This document shows positions 46,680 to 55,525 of a stretch of DNA of 64,000 nt, one piece after another (position 1 is the first letter of the stretch; each line of letters opens with the position of its first letter). The position numbers and the translations under genes were made by a program. The notes under the pieces are model-generated. The model was given only the letters and a program-made list of their open reading frames with translations. It ran no database searches and was not told the origin of the DNA. Source of the DNA: CAVXJN01 sp963773585 (GTDB lineage: Bacteria; Pseudomonadota; Gammaproteobacteria; JASBUN01); NCBI GenBank assembly GCA_963773585.1, contig CAVZBR010000006.1:422535-486534 (forward strand), in the 5' to 3' direction.

Positions 46680-46907
46680 ATGCGCCTGTTGTTACTGATC
46701 GTCGCCATTTGGGTGGGCATTATGGTCGTGCGTCATTTCCTGCACGCCCACCGCCAGGCCCAATCGCCTCGGGAACTACCCGAACAGGACATGGTGCGCT
46801 GCGCGCAATGCGGCGTACACCTTCCGAAACGGGAAGCCTTGCAGACGGCGGGTCATTTCTATTGTTGCGACCGCCATCGGCTGCAAGGCCCGGCACGCGA
46901 CCGCTGA
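46680..46907 (+). CDS. PP0621-like membrane-anchored zinc-ribbon protein
   Basis: A 75-residue protein from the ATG at 46680; a TTG at 46671 is possible. One N-terminal membrane helix (LLLLIVAIWVGIMVV) is followed by a linker and CAQCGVHLPK ... YCCDRHR, a small Cys/His zinc-binding domain. This is the PP0621 family often found just before pilS. Function unknown. Its stop lies 8 bases before the pilS start. Confidence 0.82.
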   Translation: MRLLLLIVAIWVGIMVVRHFLHAHRQAQSPRELPEQDMVRCAQCGVHLPKREALQTAGHFYCCDRHRLQGPARDR

Positions 46908-46915
46908 ATCGCTCC

Positions 46916-48544
46916 ATGCCCGCCGCAGCCGAAAGCCCCCAAAACGAGCGTTACCTCGCGCCGCGCAGCGCCCAAACGTGGCGGCCCCTGCGTTATTTCA
47001 ACTACTACCGCATCATTCTCGCGACTGTTTTTTCGGTAGTATTTCTGGTCCGAATCGGCCCGCGCATACTCGGCAACTACCAGCCGCTGGTGTTTCAAAC
47101 CGCCAGCCTGACATATCTGGCACTGGCGCTACTGAGCGCCTACACCATCCACATCAGACGGCCCGCGTTCACTTTCCAGGTCAATGCCCAGGTCCTGATC
47201 GACATCGCCGCCCTGACGCTGATGATGCACGCCAGCGGCGGACTCACCAGTGGCTTGGGCATTTTGATCGTGGTCGCCATTGCCGGTGCGGGCGTGATGA
47301 TGGTCGGCCGCCTGGCCATGCTGCACGCGGCCCTGGCAACGCTCGCGGTGCTGGGCGAGCAGACCTACGCACACCTCACTTCCAGTTTCGACACCACCGC
47401 CTACACCCAGGCCGGATTGCTTGGAATCACGTTTTTCGCCACCGCGCTGCTCGCCTACGTCCTGGCCAACCGGGCACGGGAGAGCGAAGCCCTGGCCCGC
47501 CAGCGCGGGGTCGATTTGGCGAACCTGGAGCAGGTCAACGACTACATCATTCGCCACATGCAATCCGGGGTGGTTGTCGTCGACGGAGATGAAAACGTTC
47601 GCCTGATCAACGACGCCGCATGGAATCTGCTGGCGCGCCCGACCCTGGCGCGCGAACAGGGACTGGAGCAACTGTCGGCGCCGCTTCGCGAACGCATGCA
47701 CCGCTGGCGCGACAGCGGCGATCCCCAAGATCAACCTTTCCAGCCGGCGCAGGACGGCGCCCTGGTGATTCCGCGTTTCGCACAAATCGGCAGCGATCAG
47801 CAGGCGGCGACTGCCATCTTTCTGGAAGACGCCACTGAAGCCAATCAACGTCTGCAACAGCTGAAATTGGCGTCGCTGGGCCGCCTGACCGCCAGTATCG
47901 CCCACGAAATCCGCAATCCGTTGGGTGCCATCAGCCACGCCGCCCAATTGCTGGGTGAATCACCGCAGCTCGAACGTAATGAGCAGCGCCTGACCCAGAT
48001 CATCAGCAACCATTCCAAACGCATGAACGCGATTATCGAAAATGTTCTACAGCTATCGCGTCGAGAGACTTCCCATCCACGTAGCTTCGCCCTCTTGCCT
48101 TGGCTGCAAGGATTCGCCGAAGAATTGCGAGCAGTCCAGAACCTGGCGCCGGACCAACTGGAAGTCCAGGTGCAACCGGCCGAGTTGGAGACCCATATCG
48201 ATCCAACCCATTTACAGCAAGTGCTTTGGAACCTGTGCGGCAATGCGATTGAACACGCCGCTGCGCCGGATCGTATTCCCCGGGTCCAATTGATTGGCGG
48301 ACTTAGCGACTACGGCACGCCCTATTTGGATGTGGTCGACAACGGCGACGGGATCGCGGCGGAAATCGCCGAACAGATTTTCGAACCGTTTTACACCACA
48401 GCCGCCCACGGCACGGGATTGGGTCTCTATATTTCCCGCGAGTTGTGCGAATGCAATCGAGCGCGACTGAACTATTTGCGATCGGCTACCGGCGGCAGCT
48501 GTTTTCGCATATCCTTTGCAACACCCCAGCGTAAGACCGCCTGA
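46916..48544 (+). CDS. pilS: Sensor histidine kinase PilS
   Basis: The membrane sensor of the PilSR system (542 residues from the ATG at 46916). About six N-terminal helices (residues 25-180) are followed by a PAS-like domain (about 205-315), the dimerisation/phosphoacceptor box SIAHEIRNPLGA and the ATPase with NLCGNAIEHA and GTGLGLYISREL. In Pseudomonas PilS senses pilin in the membrane. It is directly followed by pilR. Confidence 0.93.
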   Translation: MPAAAESPQNERYLAPRSAQTWRPLRYFNYYRIILATVFSVVFLVRIGPRILGNYQPLVFQTASLTYLALALLSAYTIHIRRPAFTFQVNAQVLIDIAALTLMMHASGGLTSGLGILIVVAIAGAGVMMVGRLAMLHAALATLAVLGEQTYAHLTSSFDTTAYTQAGLLGITFFATALLAYVLANRARESEALARQRGVDLANLEQVNDYIIRHMQSGVVVVDGDENVRLINDAAWNLLARPTLAREQGLEQLSAPLRERMHRWRDSGDPQDQPFQPAQDGALVIPRFAQIGSDQQAATAIFLEDATEANQRLQQLKLASLGRLTASIAHEIRNPLGAISHAAQLLGESPQLERNEQRLTQIISNHSKRMNAIIENVLQLSRRETSHPRSFALLPWLQGFAEELRAVQNLAPDQLEVQVQPAELETHIDPTHLQQVLWNLCGNAIEHAAAPDRIPRVQLIGGLSDYGTPYLDVVDNGDGIAAEIAEQIFEPFYTTAAHGTGLGLYISRELCECNRARLNYLRSATGGSCFRISFATPQRKTA

Positions 48545-48546
48545 TT

Positions 48547-49869
48547 ATGGCAGCGCACAGCGCACTGATCATCGACGACGAGCCCGATATCCGCGAGCTG
48601 CTCGAACTGACGCTCGGGCGTATGGATATCGACACAGAGTCAGCCGCGGATATTGCCGCGGCGGAGCAACTGCTCGGGCGCAAACGCTTCGATCTTTGTC
48701 TCACCGACATGCGCCTGCCCGATGGCAACGGGATCGATCTGGTACGCTTCATTCAGAAACAACATCCGGACACGCCTGTCGCGGTGATCACCGCCTACGG
48801 CAACATGGATTCCGCGGTGGAAGCCTTGAAGGCCGGGGCGTTCGATTTCGTCTCCAAGCCGGTCGATCTGAAAGTATTGCGCAATCTGGTCAATACAGCA
48901 TTGCGACTCAACGAACGGCCCTATCAAGACCGCCGCAGCCGCAACGACCTGCTCGGCGAATCCAAAGCCATGCGCGCCACTCGCTCGAAAATCGCCAAAT
49001 TGGCGCGCAGCCAGGCGCCGGTGTACGTCAGTGGTGAATCCGGCACCGGCAAAGAACTGGTCGCCAAGCTCATTCACCTCAAAGGGCCCCGCGCCGACAA
49101 GCCATTCGTGCCGGTCAACTGCGGCGCCATACCCACCGAACTCATGGAAAGTGAATTCTTCGGCCACAAGAAAGGCAGCTTCACCGGCGCCAGCACGGAC
49201 AAAGAGGGCCTGTTCCAGGCCGCCCACGGCGGCACCTTGTTTCTGGACGAAGTCGCAGAGCTACCTTTGCACATGCAGGTGAAACTGTTGCGCGCGATTC
49301 AGGAAAAAGCGGTACGGCCCGTCGGCGCAGCGCAGGAAAATCCGGTCGACGTGCGCATCCTCAGCGCCACGCACAAGGATCTTGGTCAACTGGTGCAGCA
49401 CGGCGATTTTCGCCAGGATCTGTACTACCGCATCAACGTCATCGAACTGCGGGTCGCACCCCTGCGTGAACGAACCGAGGACATCCCATTACTAGCCGAT
49501 CACATCCTCGACCGGCTCTCTGCCGCCCACGGCGAAACAGCGCCCCTGCTGTCCGAAGACGCGGTGCGCGCACTGGAACGCTATCCCTTCCCGGGCAACG
49601 TGCGGGAACTGGAAAACATCCTCGAGCGCGCCCTGACCCTGTGCGAGGGTGACGAGATTCAAGTCCAGGACCTGCAGCTTCCCGAAGCTGACGCCACGGA
49701 CCAGCCGGGATCGGGAATCGCGCTGGACCAACACCTCGGCCAGACCGAACGGGAAATCATCCAGCGTGCGCTGGAGCAGACCAAATACAACAAAACCGCC
49801 GCCGCCAAAGTGCTGGGCATCAGCTTCCGGCAACTGCGCTACCGCCTGAAGAAACTCGACCTGGAGTGA
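48547..49869 (+). CDS. pilR: Sigma-54 response regulator PilR
   Basis: An NtrC-type activator of pilA (440 residues). A receiver domain with phospho-Asp in LTDMRLPDG is followed by an AAA+ domain with Walker A GESGTGKE, the sigma-54 contact loop GSFTGAS (GAFTGA variant) and the Walker B region GTLFLDEV, then a Fis-type helix-turn-helix (NKTAAAKVLGISFRQLRYRL). It lies 2 bases after pilS and upstream of a sigma-54 promoter before pilA. Confidence 0.94.
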   Translation: MAAHSALIIDDEPDIRELLELTLGRMDIDTESAADIAAAEQLLGRKRFDLCLTDMRLPDGNGIDLVRFIQKQHPDTPVAVITAYGNMDSAVEALKAGAFDFVSKPVDLKVLRNLVNTALRLNERPYQDRRSRNDLLGESKAMRATRSKIAKLARSQAPVYVSGESGTGKELVAKLIHLKGPRADKPFVPVNCGAIPTELMESEFFGHKKGSFTGASTDKEGLFQAAHGGTLFLDEVAELPLHMQVKLLRAIQEKAVRPVGAAQENPVDVRILSATHKDLGQLVQHGDFRQDLYYRINVIELRVAPLRERTEDIPLLADHILDRLSAAHGETAPLLSEDAVRALERYPFPGNVRELENILERALTLCEGDEIQVQDLQLPEADATDQPGSGIALDQHLGQTEREIIQRALEQTKYNKTAAAKVLGISFRQLRYRLKKLDLE

Positions 49870-49887
49870 CAAAACGAAGTGACCATT

Positions 49888-49906
49888 TTTGTCAGTAACT
49901 GACAAA
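49888..49906. promoter_or_regulatory. Inverted repeat, candidate PilR-binding site
   Basis: A perfect 8-bp inverted repeat, TTTGTCAG-TAA-CTGACAAA, lies 19 bases after the pilR stop and about 160 bases before the pilA sigma-54 promoter. It contains TGTC half-sites like those bound by PilR, at a normal distance for an enhancer. No T-run follows, so a terminator role is less likely. Confidence 0.5.
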
Positions 49907-50067
49907 GTACGTCACCCCCGCATAACCTCCTCCAGTCAGTCGTATCGACGATCCCAGCCCCAGCGACGACCGATTGACGCACACGGCTCTCCCGCGCATC
50001 GCGCAAACCAGCTTCAATCAAGTCGCTTATCGGCGCAAAGCATTTTGTGATCCAGTTCCGTAACCAC

Positions 50068-50084
50068 TGGCACATTCCCTGCTT
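50068..50084 (+). promoter_or_regulatory. Sigma-54 promoter of pilA
   Basis: TGGCAC-N5-CTGCT matches the -24/-12 consensus, with GG and GC separated by exactly ten bases. Transcription should start near 50093, about 107 bases before the pilA ATG. PilR is encoded just upstream. Confidence 0.85.
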
Positions 50085-50097
50085 ATTCAGACCGCAA

Positions 50098-50152
50098 GGC
50101 GAACGCCTAACAGCGTAAACCCTCCGGGGGAGCAAAGCGGGAGGGAAGCGCC
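50098..50152 (+). promoter_or_regulatory. Possible structured 5' leader of pilA
   Basis: The leader can fold as a three-way junction: P1 GGCG (50098-50101) with CGCC (50149-50152), P2 CGC (50104-50106) with GCG (50113-50115), P3 CCCTCC (50120-50125) with GGAGGG (50140-50145) and a 14-base loop containing GCAAAGC. Linkers are A-rich. It resembles a riboswitch layout, but no known class fits its consensus. Confidence 0.3.
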
Positions 50153-50199
50153 GAACCTTAACCAGCACCACTGCATGCATGCAAACGGAGAGATCTATC

Positions 50200-50634
50200 A
50201 TGAAGAATGTCCAACAGGGTTTTACCCTTATCGAACTGATGATCGTAGTCGCGATCATCGGCATCCTGGCCGCCATTGCGATTCCGGCGTATCAGGATTA
50301 CACCATCCGCGCCAAGGTCACAGAAGGTATCGGCTTCGCAAATGCTGCGCGCACCGCGCTCGCTGAGTATTACCTGTCGAACAACGACTTTCCGACCCAA
50401 ACCCAGTCGGGGGTGACTAACGCTTCGACGGCCGATATCGTACAAGGCGTAACCGTTGCTAGAACAAGCACTACGACCGGCACGATCAGCATCGCCTATC
50501 GCGCTCTTGGAGGCGACACCACTGCTGGCGACACCATCATCTTTACCGGCACAGGCGGCCCCAACGGAGTTCAGTGGACCTGCGCAACCGGGACACTGGA
50601 CAACAAGTATCGCCCGGCGAATTGCCGTCCGTAA
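50200..50634 (+). CDS. pilA: Type IV major pilin PilA
   Basis: A type IVa pilin of 144 residues. The prepilin peptide MKNVQQG is cut before Phe by PilD. The N-terminal helix FTLIELMIVVAIIGILAAIA carries the conserved Glu5. Cys128 and Cys142 form the C-terminal disulfide loop. Residues 87-120 are unusually rich in Thr, Ser and Gly, offering O-glycosylation sites. The start at 50200 is fixed by GGAGAG nearby and the prepilin cleavage site. It is controlled by a sigma-54 promoter and ends at a terminator. Confidence 0.95.
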   Translation: MKNVQQGFTLIELMIVVAIIGILAAIAIPAYQDYTIRAKVTEGIGFANAARTALAEYYLSNNDFPTQTQSGVTNASTADIVQGVTVARTSTTTGTISIAYRALGGDTTAGDTIIFTGTGGPNGVQWTCATGTLDNKYRPANCRP

Positions 50635-50660
50635 GCGGCCACTCGCTACGTGTTTGATAG

Positions 50661-50695
50661 CCAAGCCCCATGGTGACATGGGGCTTGCTTTTTTC
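50661..50695 (+). terminator. Terminator after pilA
   Basis: An 11-bp stem (CAAGCCCCATG with CATGGGGCTTG), a four-base loop and a C-T6 run. It separates the abundant pilA transcript from the glycan genes. Confidence 0.9.
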
Positions 50696-50727
50696 TCGCT
50701 AGAGCAAGTCCTGGTGGGCGGCAAGAG

Positions 50728-52668
50728 ATGAGCACCTTCAAAGCCAATTTACTCAGGACCACCCTGCTCGGGATTACACTCATACTTACATGGCTCGTCT
50801 ACCAGCCGGGTCTCTCCGGCGCGTTCCTCTTTGACGACTATCCGAACATCCTGCGCAACGAAGCGGTCGCGATAGATTCCTTGCGTGTTGATGAACTCAA
50901 GCACGTTGTATTCTCGGGTACGGCAGGTCCTCTCAAACGCCCGGTAGCGACTCTGTCGTTCGCCCTCAACTATTACGTAGCCGGCTTCGACAGTTTCTGG
51001 TTTAAAACCGTCAACTTGATCATTCATTGCACCAACGGCGTTGGTATTTTTCTGCTTACCTCGCTTCTGCTAAGCGCCTATCAGCGCGTCCACGGCATCG
51101 GTATGCCGTCGAAGCATTTCATGTTCGTCAGCATCGTAACATCGGCCGCTTGGTTATTACACCCACTTCAACTGACGTCGGTGCTCTATGTCGTCCAGCG
51201 GATGGTTGAACTGGCTGCTTTCTTCTGCATCGCGGGATTGATCCTTTACTGCATAGGCAGATTGCGGCAGCTCAAAGGTCAGTCCGGGCTCATGTGGATC
51301 GTGTGTAGTGTCTTCGTCGCAACGCCCTTGGCGACTTTGAGTAAGGAGAACGGGATATTGTTACCAGCCTGGCTCGCCGTTGTTGAGATTGCCGTTTTCC
51401 GATTTAAGCTGAAAGATCGAAAACGTAGTTCGGCCCTAATCGCGATGACCGCGACGATCATCTTGGTGCCAGCACTCACTCTCCTATACGTACTGACTTT
51501 CAAGCCAGAGATCTTGCTCGGCGGATACCAAATGCGAGATTTCTCGCTGACGGAACGTGTCCTAACCGAGACGCGGGTAATCTGGTTCTATATTTCACAG
51601 ATCCTTGCGCCCATGAATCACCAACTCGCCTTATACCATGACGACATCCGCATCTCTCGGAGCCTGCTCGACCCTGTGACCACTCTGAGTTCGATCGTTG
51701 GGTTAGGGTTTTTGTTTGTAACCGCAATTTACGCTATATCTCGCGCTCCTGTGCTCGCTTTTGGGATCTTATTTTTCTTTGTCGGCCATAGCATCGAGTC
51801 GACGTTTCTGCCGTTGGAAATCGTACACGAACACCGCAACTACCTTCCTTCCTACGGGCTGATATTTGCCCTGACCTACTATGTGAGCTGCTCATTCCGG
51901 TTCGCAGACTCTTTACGCCTACGCCAAGCGGGAGCGATTCTATTCATTGGCGCATTCGCATTCGTAACCGCATCGCGAGCACAACTATGGTCGGATCCAT
52001 TGAGCCAAGCCACGGCGGAAGTGCAAAGCCATCCGGATTCACCGCGCGCGAATTCGCAGATGGGCGAAATCTACATGAACCTCGGTCTCGCCGACAAACG
52101 CAACAGGGCAGTTTTTCTCGACGCAGCCGAGTCTCATTATCGGCGGGCAAGCCAGTTACGAAAGAGCTTTGAAGATGGTCTGTTTGGCTTGTTGGTACTG
52201 TCCTCGAAAACCAAGGAGACAATGCCAGACGGCGCCTTCGAGGAACTCATCAAACGCCTAAGAACTCAACCGTTCGCAAGTAACACTGTCAATTGGATTG
52301 ACTATCTTTCCAAATGCACCGTAAACACCGAGTGCCGAATTTCCTCTGAAAAAATGACGACGATCATTCAAGCCGCGCTCGCCAATCCAACCAGCGGAAG
52401 CCGACTCAAGGCTGAACTCTCTACTGCCGCAGCCAACTATTACTTCAGAATACGCGATTATGATAGCGCCCTATATCTATCTGCTAAAGCATCCGGCGAA
52501 CGCCCTCACAGTGCACGAATGAGATTGAATTTCGTTAATATGCTGATCATACTCGGGCGCATAGACGACGCGCGAACAGAGTTCGCGCGGGCTAAACTCG
52601 ATGACAAATATGGAGCTTTTCATTCTGAAGTAAATCGCCTCGCATCCATCCTCGACGCGGAAAATTGA
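50728..52668 (+). CDS. TMTC-like GT-C membrane glycosyltransferase with C-terminal TPRs
   Basis: A protein of 646 residues with about ten membrane helices and a soluble C-terminal part of TPR type (about 430-640). The first outer loop contains FLFDDYPNILRN, an Asp-Asp motif as in GT-C glycosyltransferases of the TMTC/PMT type. It is followed by RPVATLSFALNYYVAGFDSFWFKTVNLIIH, which resembles the TMTC N-terminal helices. A later motif, HEHRNYLPSYG, recurs in bacterial relatives. Such enzymes move a sugar from a polyprenyl-phosphate carrier onto protein in the periplasm. The position right after pilA suggests the pilin as acceptor. AT content appears above that of the flanking core genes. Confidence 0.72.
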   Translation: MSTFKANLLRTTLLGITLILTWLVYQPGLSGAFLFDDYPNILRNEAVAIDSLRVDELKHVVFSGTAGPLKRPVATLSFALNYYVAGFDSFWFKTVNLIIHCTNGVGIFLLTSLLLSAYQRVHGIGMPSKHFMFVSIVTSAAWLLHPLQLTSVLYVVQRMVELAAFFCIAGLILYCIGRLRQLKGQSGLMWIVCSVFVATPLATLSKENGILLPAWLAVVEIAVFRFKLKDRKRSSALIAMTATIILVPALTLLYVLTFKPEILLGGYQMRDFSLTERVLTETRVIWFYISQILAPMNHQLALYHDDIRISRSLLDPVTTLSSIVGLGFLFVTAIYAISRAPVLAFGILFFFVGHSIESTFLPLEIVHEHRNYLPSYGLIFALTYYVSCSFRFADSLRLRQAGAILFIGAFAFVTASRAQLWSDPLSQATAEVQSHPDSPRANSQMGEIYMNLGLADKRNRAVFLDAAESHYRRASQLRKSFEDGLFGLLVLSSKTKETMPDGAFEELIKRLRTQPFASNTVNWIDYLSKCTVNTECRISSEKMTTIIQAALANPTSGSRLKAELSTAAANYYFRIRDYDSALYLSAKASGERPHSARMRLNFVNMLIILGRIDDARTEFARAKLDDKYGAFHSEVNRLASILDAEN

Positions 52669-52697
52669 CAAGCTGTAACAAGACGCTTCGAATTATT

Positions 52698-53009
52698 ATG
52701 CAGCAACAAGGAACGAGAGCAGCGGCGCACCATTCGTACTACATTGCGCGCGCTATGGCTTTGGCAGCTACAGCGAATTACCTTCTAAACAAGCAACGCA
52801 ATGCCACTCAATCATTGCGCCTTGTATACCAAGCTATCAAGTTAGACCCGAACAATCTAAAGCTTCGCCTGAACCTTGCAGAGGCTCTGATTACCGTGAA
52901 ACGATATGACCTCGCCAGTAGACAATTAGACGAAGTCGCCCGACGTGATCGGTGGAATCTCTATAGAGCCGAAGTCGACGCGTACCGCGACCAAACGACA
53001 GCTCGATAA
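52698..53009 (+). CDS. Small TPR protein, possibly a remnant of a glycosyltransferase paralogue
   Basis: A 103-residue open frame from the ATG at 52698; a TTG at 52665 overlaps the previous stop. Residues from about 20 onward align by eye with the last 85 residues of the upstream protein (ATANYLLNKQR against AAANYYFRIRD, LRLNLAEALITVKRYDLA against MRLNFVNMLIILGRIDDA). It has no signal peptide or membrane part. It looks like the surviving 3' end of a duplicated gene, or a free TPR adaptor. Confidence 0.55.
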   Translation: MQQQGTRAAAHHSYYIARAMALAATANYLLNKQRNATQSLRLVYQAIKLDPNNLKLRLNLAEALITVKRYDLASRQLDEVARRDRWNLYRAEVDAYRDQTTAR

Positions 53010-53503
53010 CTGGATGATCCGTCCTATTTCAACATAGGAGGCTCTGAGCTCAGATTACTGTACTACGTACTGCCATGAGCAAGGTTGCTAAAACGATTCG
53101 TTATGATTTAGCTGAGATCGGATACGTTTCTACGAAATATATCGCGCCTTTCCAACACGCGATATATCTCTTTGTCGGAGAGTTACAACCTGATTCGCAT
53201 GAGAGACTCTACATGGCGCCGGTGAGTATCTATTACCTTACGTAACGAGGGCGCCGGCTTCTTTTTTGTTTACTTTTGAACGTAATTGACGGAACAGCAC
53301 CGTGGGTACGATTCAACAAATACGGCAACCGCGCTCCCGGCTCCACGAGCTGGACGCTGGACGACTCGCTGCAATTGTGCAGCTGCGCGGAGACCCAGAA
53401 ATCTCAGAGAGATCCAACCGGCGTTTACCCGGCTGCCGGGCTACGTCAAGATGCAATTTGGCGCGACACAGTCTCTCTATGGATGCGTTGCGCGGGAGAC
53501 ACC
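53010..53503. other. AT-rich intergenic stretch with a short open frame
   Basis: This 494-base gap has a 56-codon open frame at 53075-53245 (MSKVAKTIRYDLAEIGYV), without a convincing ribosome binding site or recognised family. A frame open from 53276 runs into the next gene but does not look like protein of that family. A GGCGCC pair followed by CTTCTTTTTT near 53215-53270 is a weak terminator candidate. Confidence 0.35.
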
Positions 53504-54388
53504 ATGCATAGCCAGCGGCCCCAGCTTGCCGCGGTGCTCCAATTGCGCTCACGCCTGGTTCGCGCAAGTCCGTCAACCAAGCGCGCTCTCGTAATCGCTG
53601 CATGGTCAATAATCGCAGTTGGCGTTTTATTGGCGTTACGAAAGAGCCCCGTACTTCCATCTCATTACAATTGGGCTTACATTGCCGTATTGATCGCAGC
53701 TTCGGCGCCGCTTAGTTTGAGTTGCAACGCGGCGGGACTGATAGAAACGGCCCATATTTTAGCGAAGGACTACAAGTTTCCCTCCGCGCTTTTAGTCGTA
53801 ACAACCGGGACTATCGCAAATCAATTACCGATTCCCGCCTCATTTGCAATGCGCGTGGGGGCAATGCGCGCAACCGGAGCAGGACTTTTCGAGAGCTTTG
53901 ACGCCACGGTTTCAGTTTCGCTGATCTGGCTCGGCAGCGCGACGTGCGCGGCGAGCATTGCCGGCTATCTCCTTGGAGCGAACAACACAGCGGTTCTATT
54001 ACTTTTGGCGGCCTTCTCAGCATATTTATATGGAATTTGGCGCTTAGGCAAGCATTCACGTCATCGATTCGCGAAGATAGCGCTGCTGGGTGTGGCACTA
54101 TCACTTATCGAGGCGGCTCGTTTGTTTGTTGGGTTCCGCGCAATTGGGATCCATGCGAGTTTCATCGAATGCATTCTGCTTAGTGCCGCCGGCGCACTTG
54201 CTATTACGGTCGTTCCAGGTGGCCTCGGCATCAGAGAGTTCGGGGCCGCAGCTCTCGCTGCCTTCACGACGGTAACGCCCGCCCAGGCTCTAATCGCGGC
54301 GACCTTAAGTAGGATAGCCGGCTTGCTGAGCGCAGGAATTCTGTTAGTTTTTCTTCAAATCACGCGTAAGGACGCCACGCGCACTTAA
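53504..54388 (+). CDS. LPG-synthase/YbhN-type (UPF0104) membrane protein
   Basis: A polytopic protein of 294 residues with about seven or eight helices, from the ATG at 53504 with GGGAGA upstream. The motif VVPGGLGIREFGAAAL is typical of the lysylphosphatidylglycerol-synthase membrane domain/UPF0104 family. In Haloferax AglD the same domain is fused to a DPM1-like glycosyltransferase, and family members are suspected flippases of lipid-linked sugars. A DPM1-like gene is two genes away here. It is convergent with the epimerase-like gene, overlapping by 4 bases. Confidence 0.72.
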   Translation: MHSQRPQLAAVLQLRSRLVRASPSTKRALVIAAWSIIAVGVLLALRKSPVLPSHYNWAYIAVLIAASAPLSLSCNAAGLIETAHILAKDYKFPSALLVVTTGTIANQLPIPASFAMRVGAMRATGAGLFESFDATVSVSLIWLGSATCAASIAGYLLGANNTAVLLLLAAFSAYLYGIWRLGKHSRHRFAKIALLGVALSLIEAARLFVGFRAIGIHASFIECILLSAAGALAITVVPGGLGIREFGAAALAAFTTVTPAQALIAATLSRIAGLLSAGILLVFLQITRKDATRT

Positions 54389-55518
54389 TTGCCACAAGGC
54401 ATTTTCGACGTCCCGCTCACGCTGGCATACTTTTCGGACAACGTCTCAACGATTTTTTGCGATGCCGAGAGCGAATGCCTAAGTTCGTGTTCAGATGGCT
54501 TCGCGCCTATCCGCGCTCTCAGAAACTCCCAATCGCTAGTCGCGTCCCAACTGGTAAGTCGCGCGGTGTCTCCCAATCCGTGTCCCCGCTCCGTACATTC
54601 CCTTAGAATGATGCACGGCTTGTTTAAATATGACGCCTCTTCCTGTATCGATCCACCATCCGTCATGATAAATTGAGAAATCCGAAGGTGCTGCGCAAAA
54701 ACATCATATTTCTGTAGCGGCAAGCACTCGATGAAGGGTGATGTCGTCACACGAGTCATCAGGTCGAACCTTTTTAGAGCCTTTTCCGTCGGCGGATGCA
54801 TAACGAATCGCAGACGTCCGGCGAAAGTAGCGATGCCCACAACAAGTTCGACAACCGCTTGTAGTCGACGTCGACTCGAGAGGGTCTCTAACCTATGAAT
54901 AGTGACGATCGGTAGCGGTTCCAAATCACTCTCGGACCCATGGTGTGCGATCAGAGCGAGGGCGTCTCTCCCGGTGTTATAGCCGGTATTTACGATGTGC
55001 TTTTTTCGGTACCGATTCTTCAGGCGCATCGTCTCCGCATCGCTCGGCGCATATAGCACTTCACACCAGCGCTCAACTAAGCGCCGGATTATTTCTTCAG
55101 GAAATGGGTAGAGCAGTGATCGGCTTCGCAACCCAGCCTCCACCAACGCCACAGGCAGTCGATTACGCCGTGCCGCCCATGCGCCAAGAAGCGTCGACAT
55201 CGTGTCTCCGTGCACTATCGCAACGCCGCCTTGATCGCCAAAGATTTCCCGTCTCACAAAACGGCGCCGAAACGCGATAGTAAACGTAACGCGTATCATC
55301 CATCCGATACCGCCCGCAATAGAACTAACCGAAGTCGCCCGCGGGAGTGGTACGTACACCTCCGGATCTACGCTGAAGGAGCGTAACATCTCTTGACCGA
55401 GCCGTCCGTGCTGAGAGAGATCGACTACCCGGTAGCGACGCTTGGCGCGTTCAAGCGCCACCATCACCGGAGCCATCTTGATGAACTGGGCTTTGGTGCC
55501 GATAACGATATGGATCAT
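54385..55518 (-). CDS. UDP-N-acetylglucosamine 2-epimerase-family enzyme
   Basis: A WecB-like protein of 377 residues. The start MIHIVIGTKAQFIKMAPV resembles the family opening. HGDTMSTL, VEAGLRS and TDGGSIQEEASYLNKPCIILRECTERG are the usual nucleotide-sugar motifs. It would interconvert UDP-GlcNAc and UDP-ManNAc. The sequence after the N-terminus is divergent, so the exact substrate is open. A longer start at 55596 has AAAGGAG but would overlap the preceding glycosyltransferase by 71 bases. Confidence 0.8.
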   Translation of the reverse strand: MIHIVIGTKAQFIKMAPVMVALERAKRRYRVVDLSQHGRLGQEMLRSFSVDPEVYVPLPRATSVSSIAGGIGWMIRVTFTIAFRRRFVRREIFGDQGGVAIVHGDTMSTLLGAWAARRNRLPVALVEAGLRSRSLLYPFPEEIIRRLVERWCEVLYAPSDAETMRLKNRYRKKHIVNTGYNTGRDALALIAHHGSESDLEPLPIVTIHRLETLSSRRRLQAVVELVVGIATFAGRLRFVMHPPTEKALKRFDLMTRVTTSPFIECLPLQKYDVFAQHLRISQFIMTDGGSIQEEASYLNKPCIILRECTERGHGLGDTARLTSWDATSDWEFLRARIGAKPSEHELRHSLSASQKIVETLSEKYASVSGTSKMPCGN

Positions 55519-55525
55519 ACCAAAT

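Noticed and set aside
50098..50152. Canonical GEMM-I cyclic-di-GMP riboswitch
   Set aside because: Only a GCAAAGC piece resembles the consensus; the GNRA loop and receptor are not visible, so I report it only as a structured leader.
53276..53503. N-terminal extension of the UPF0104 protein
   Set aside because: The 76 extra residues are polar and Cys/Trp-rich, unlike the family, and a ribosome binding site precedes the internal ATG at 53504.
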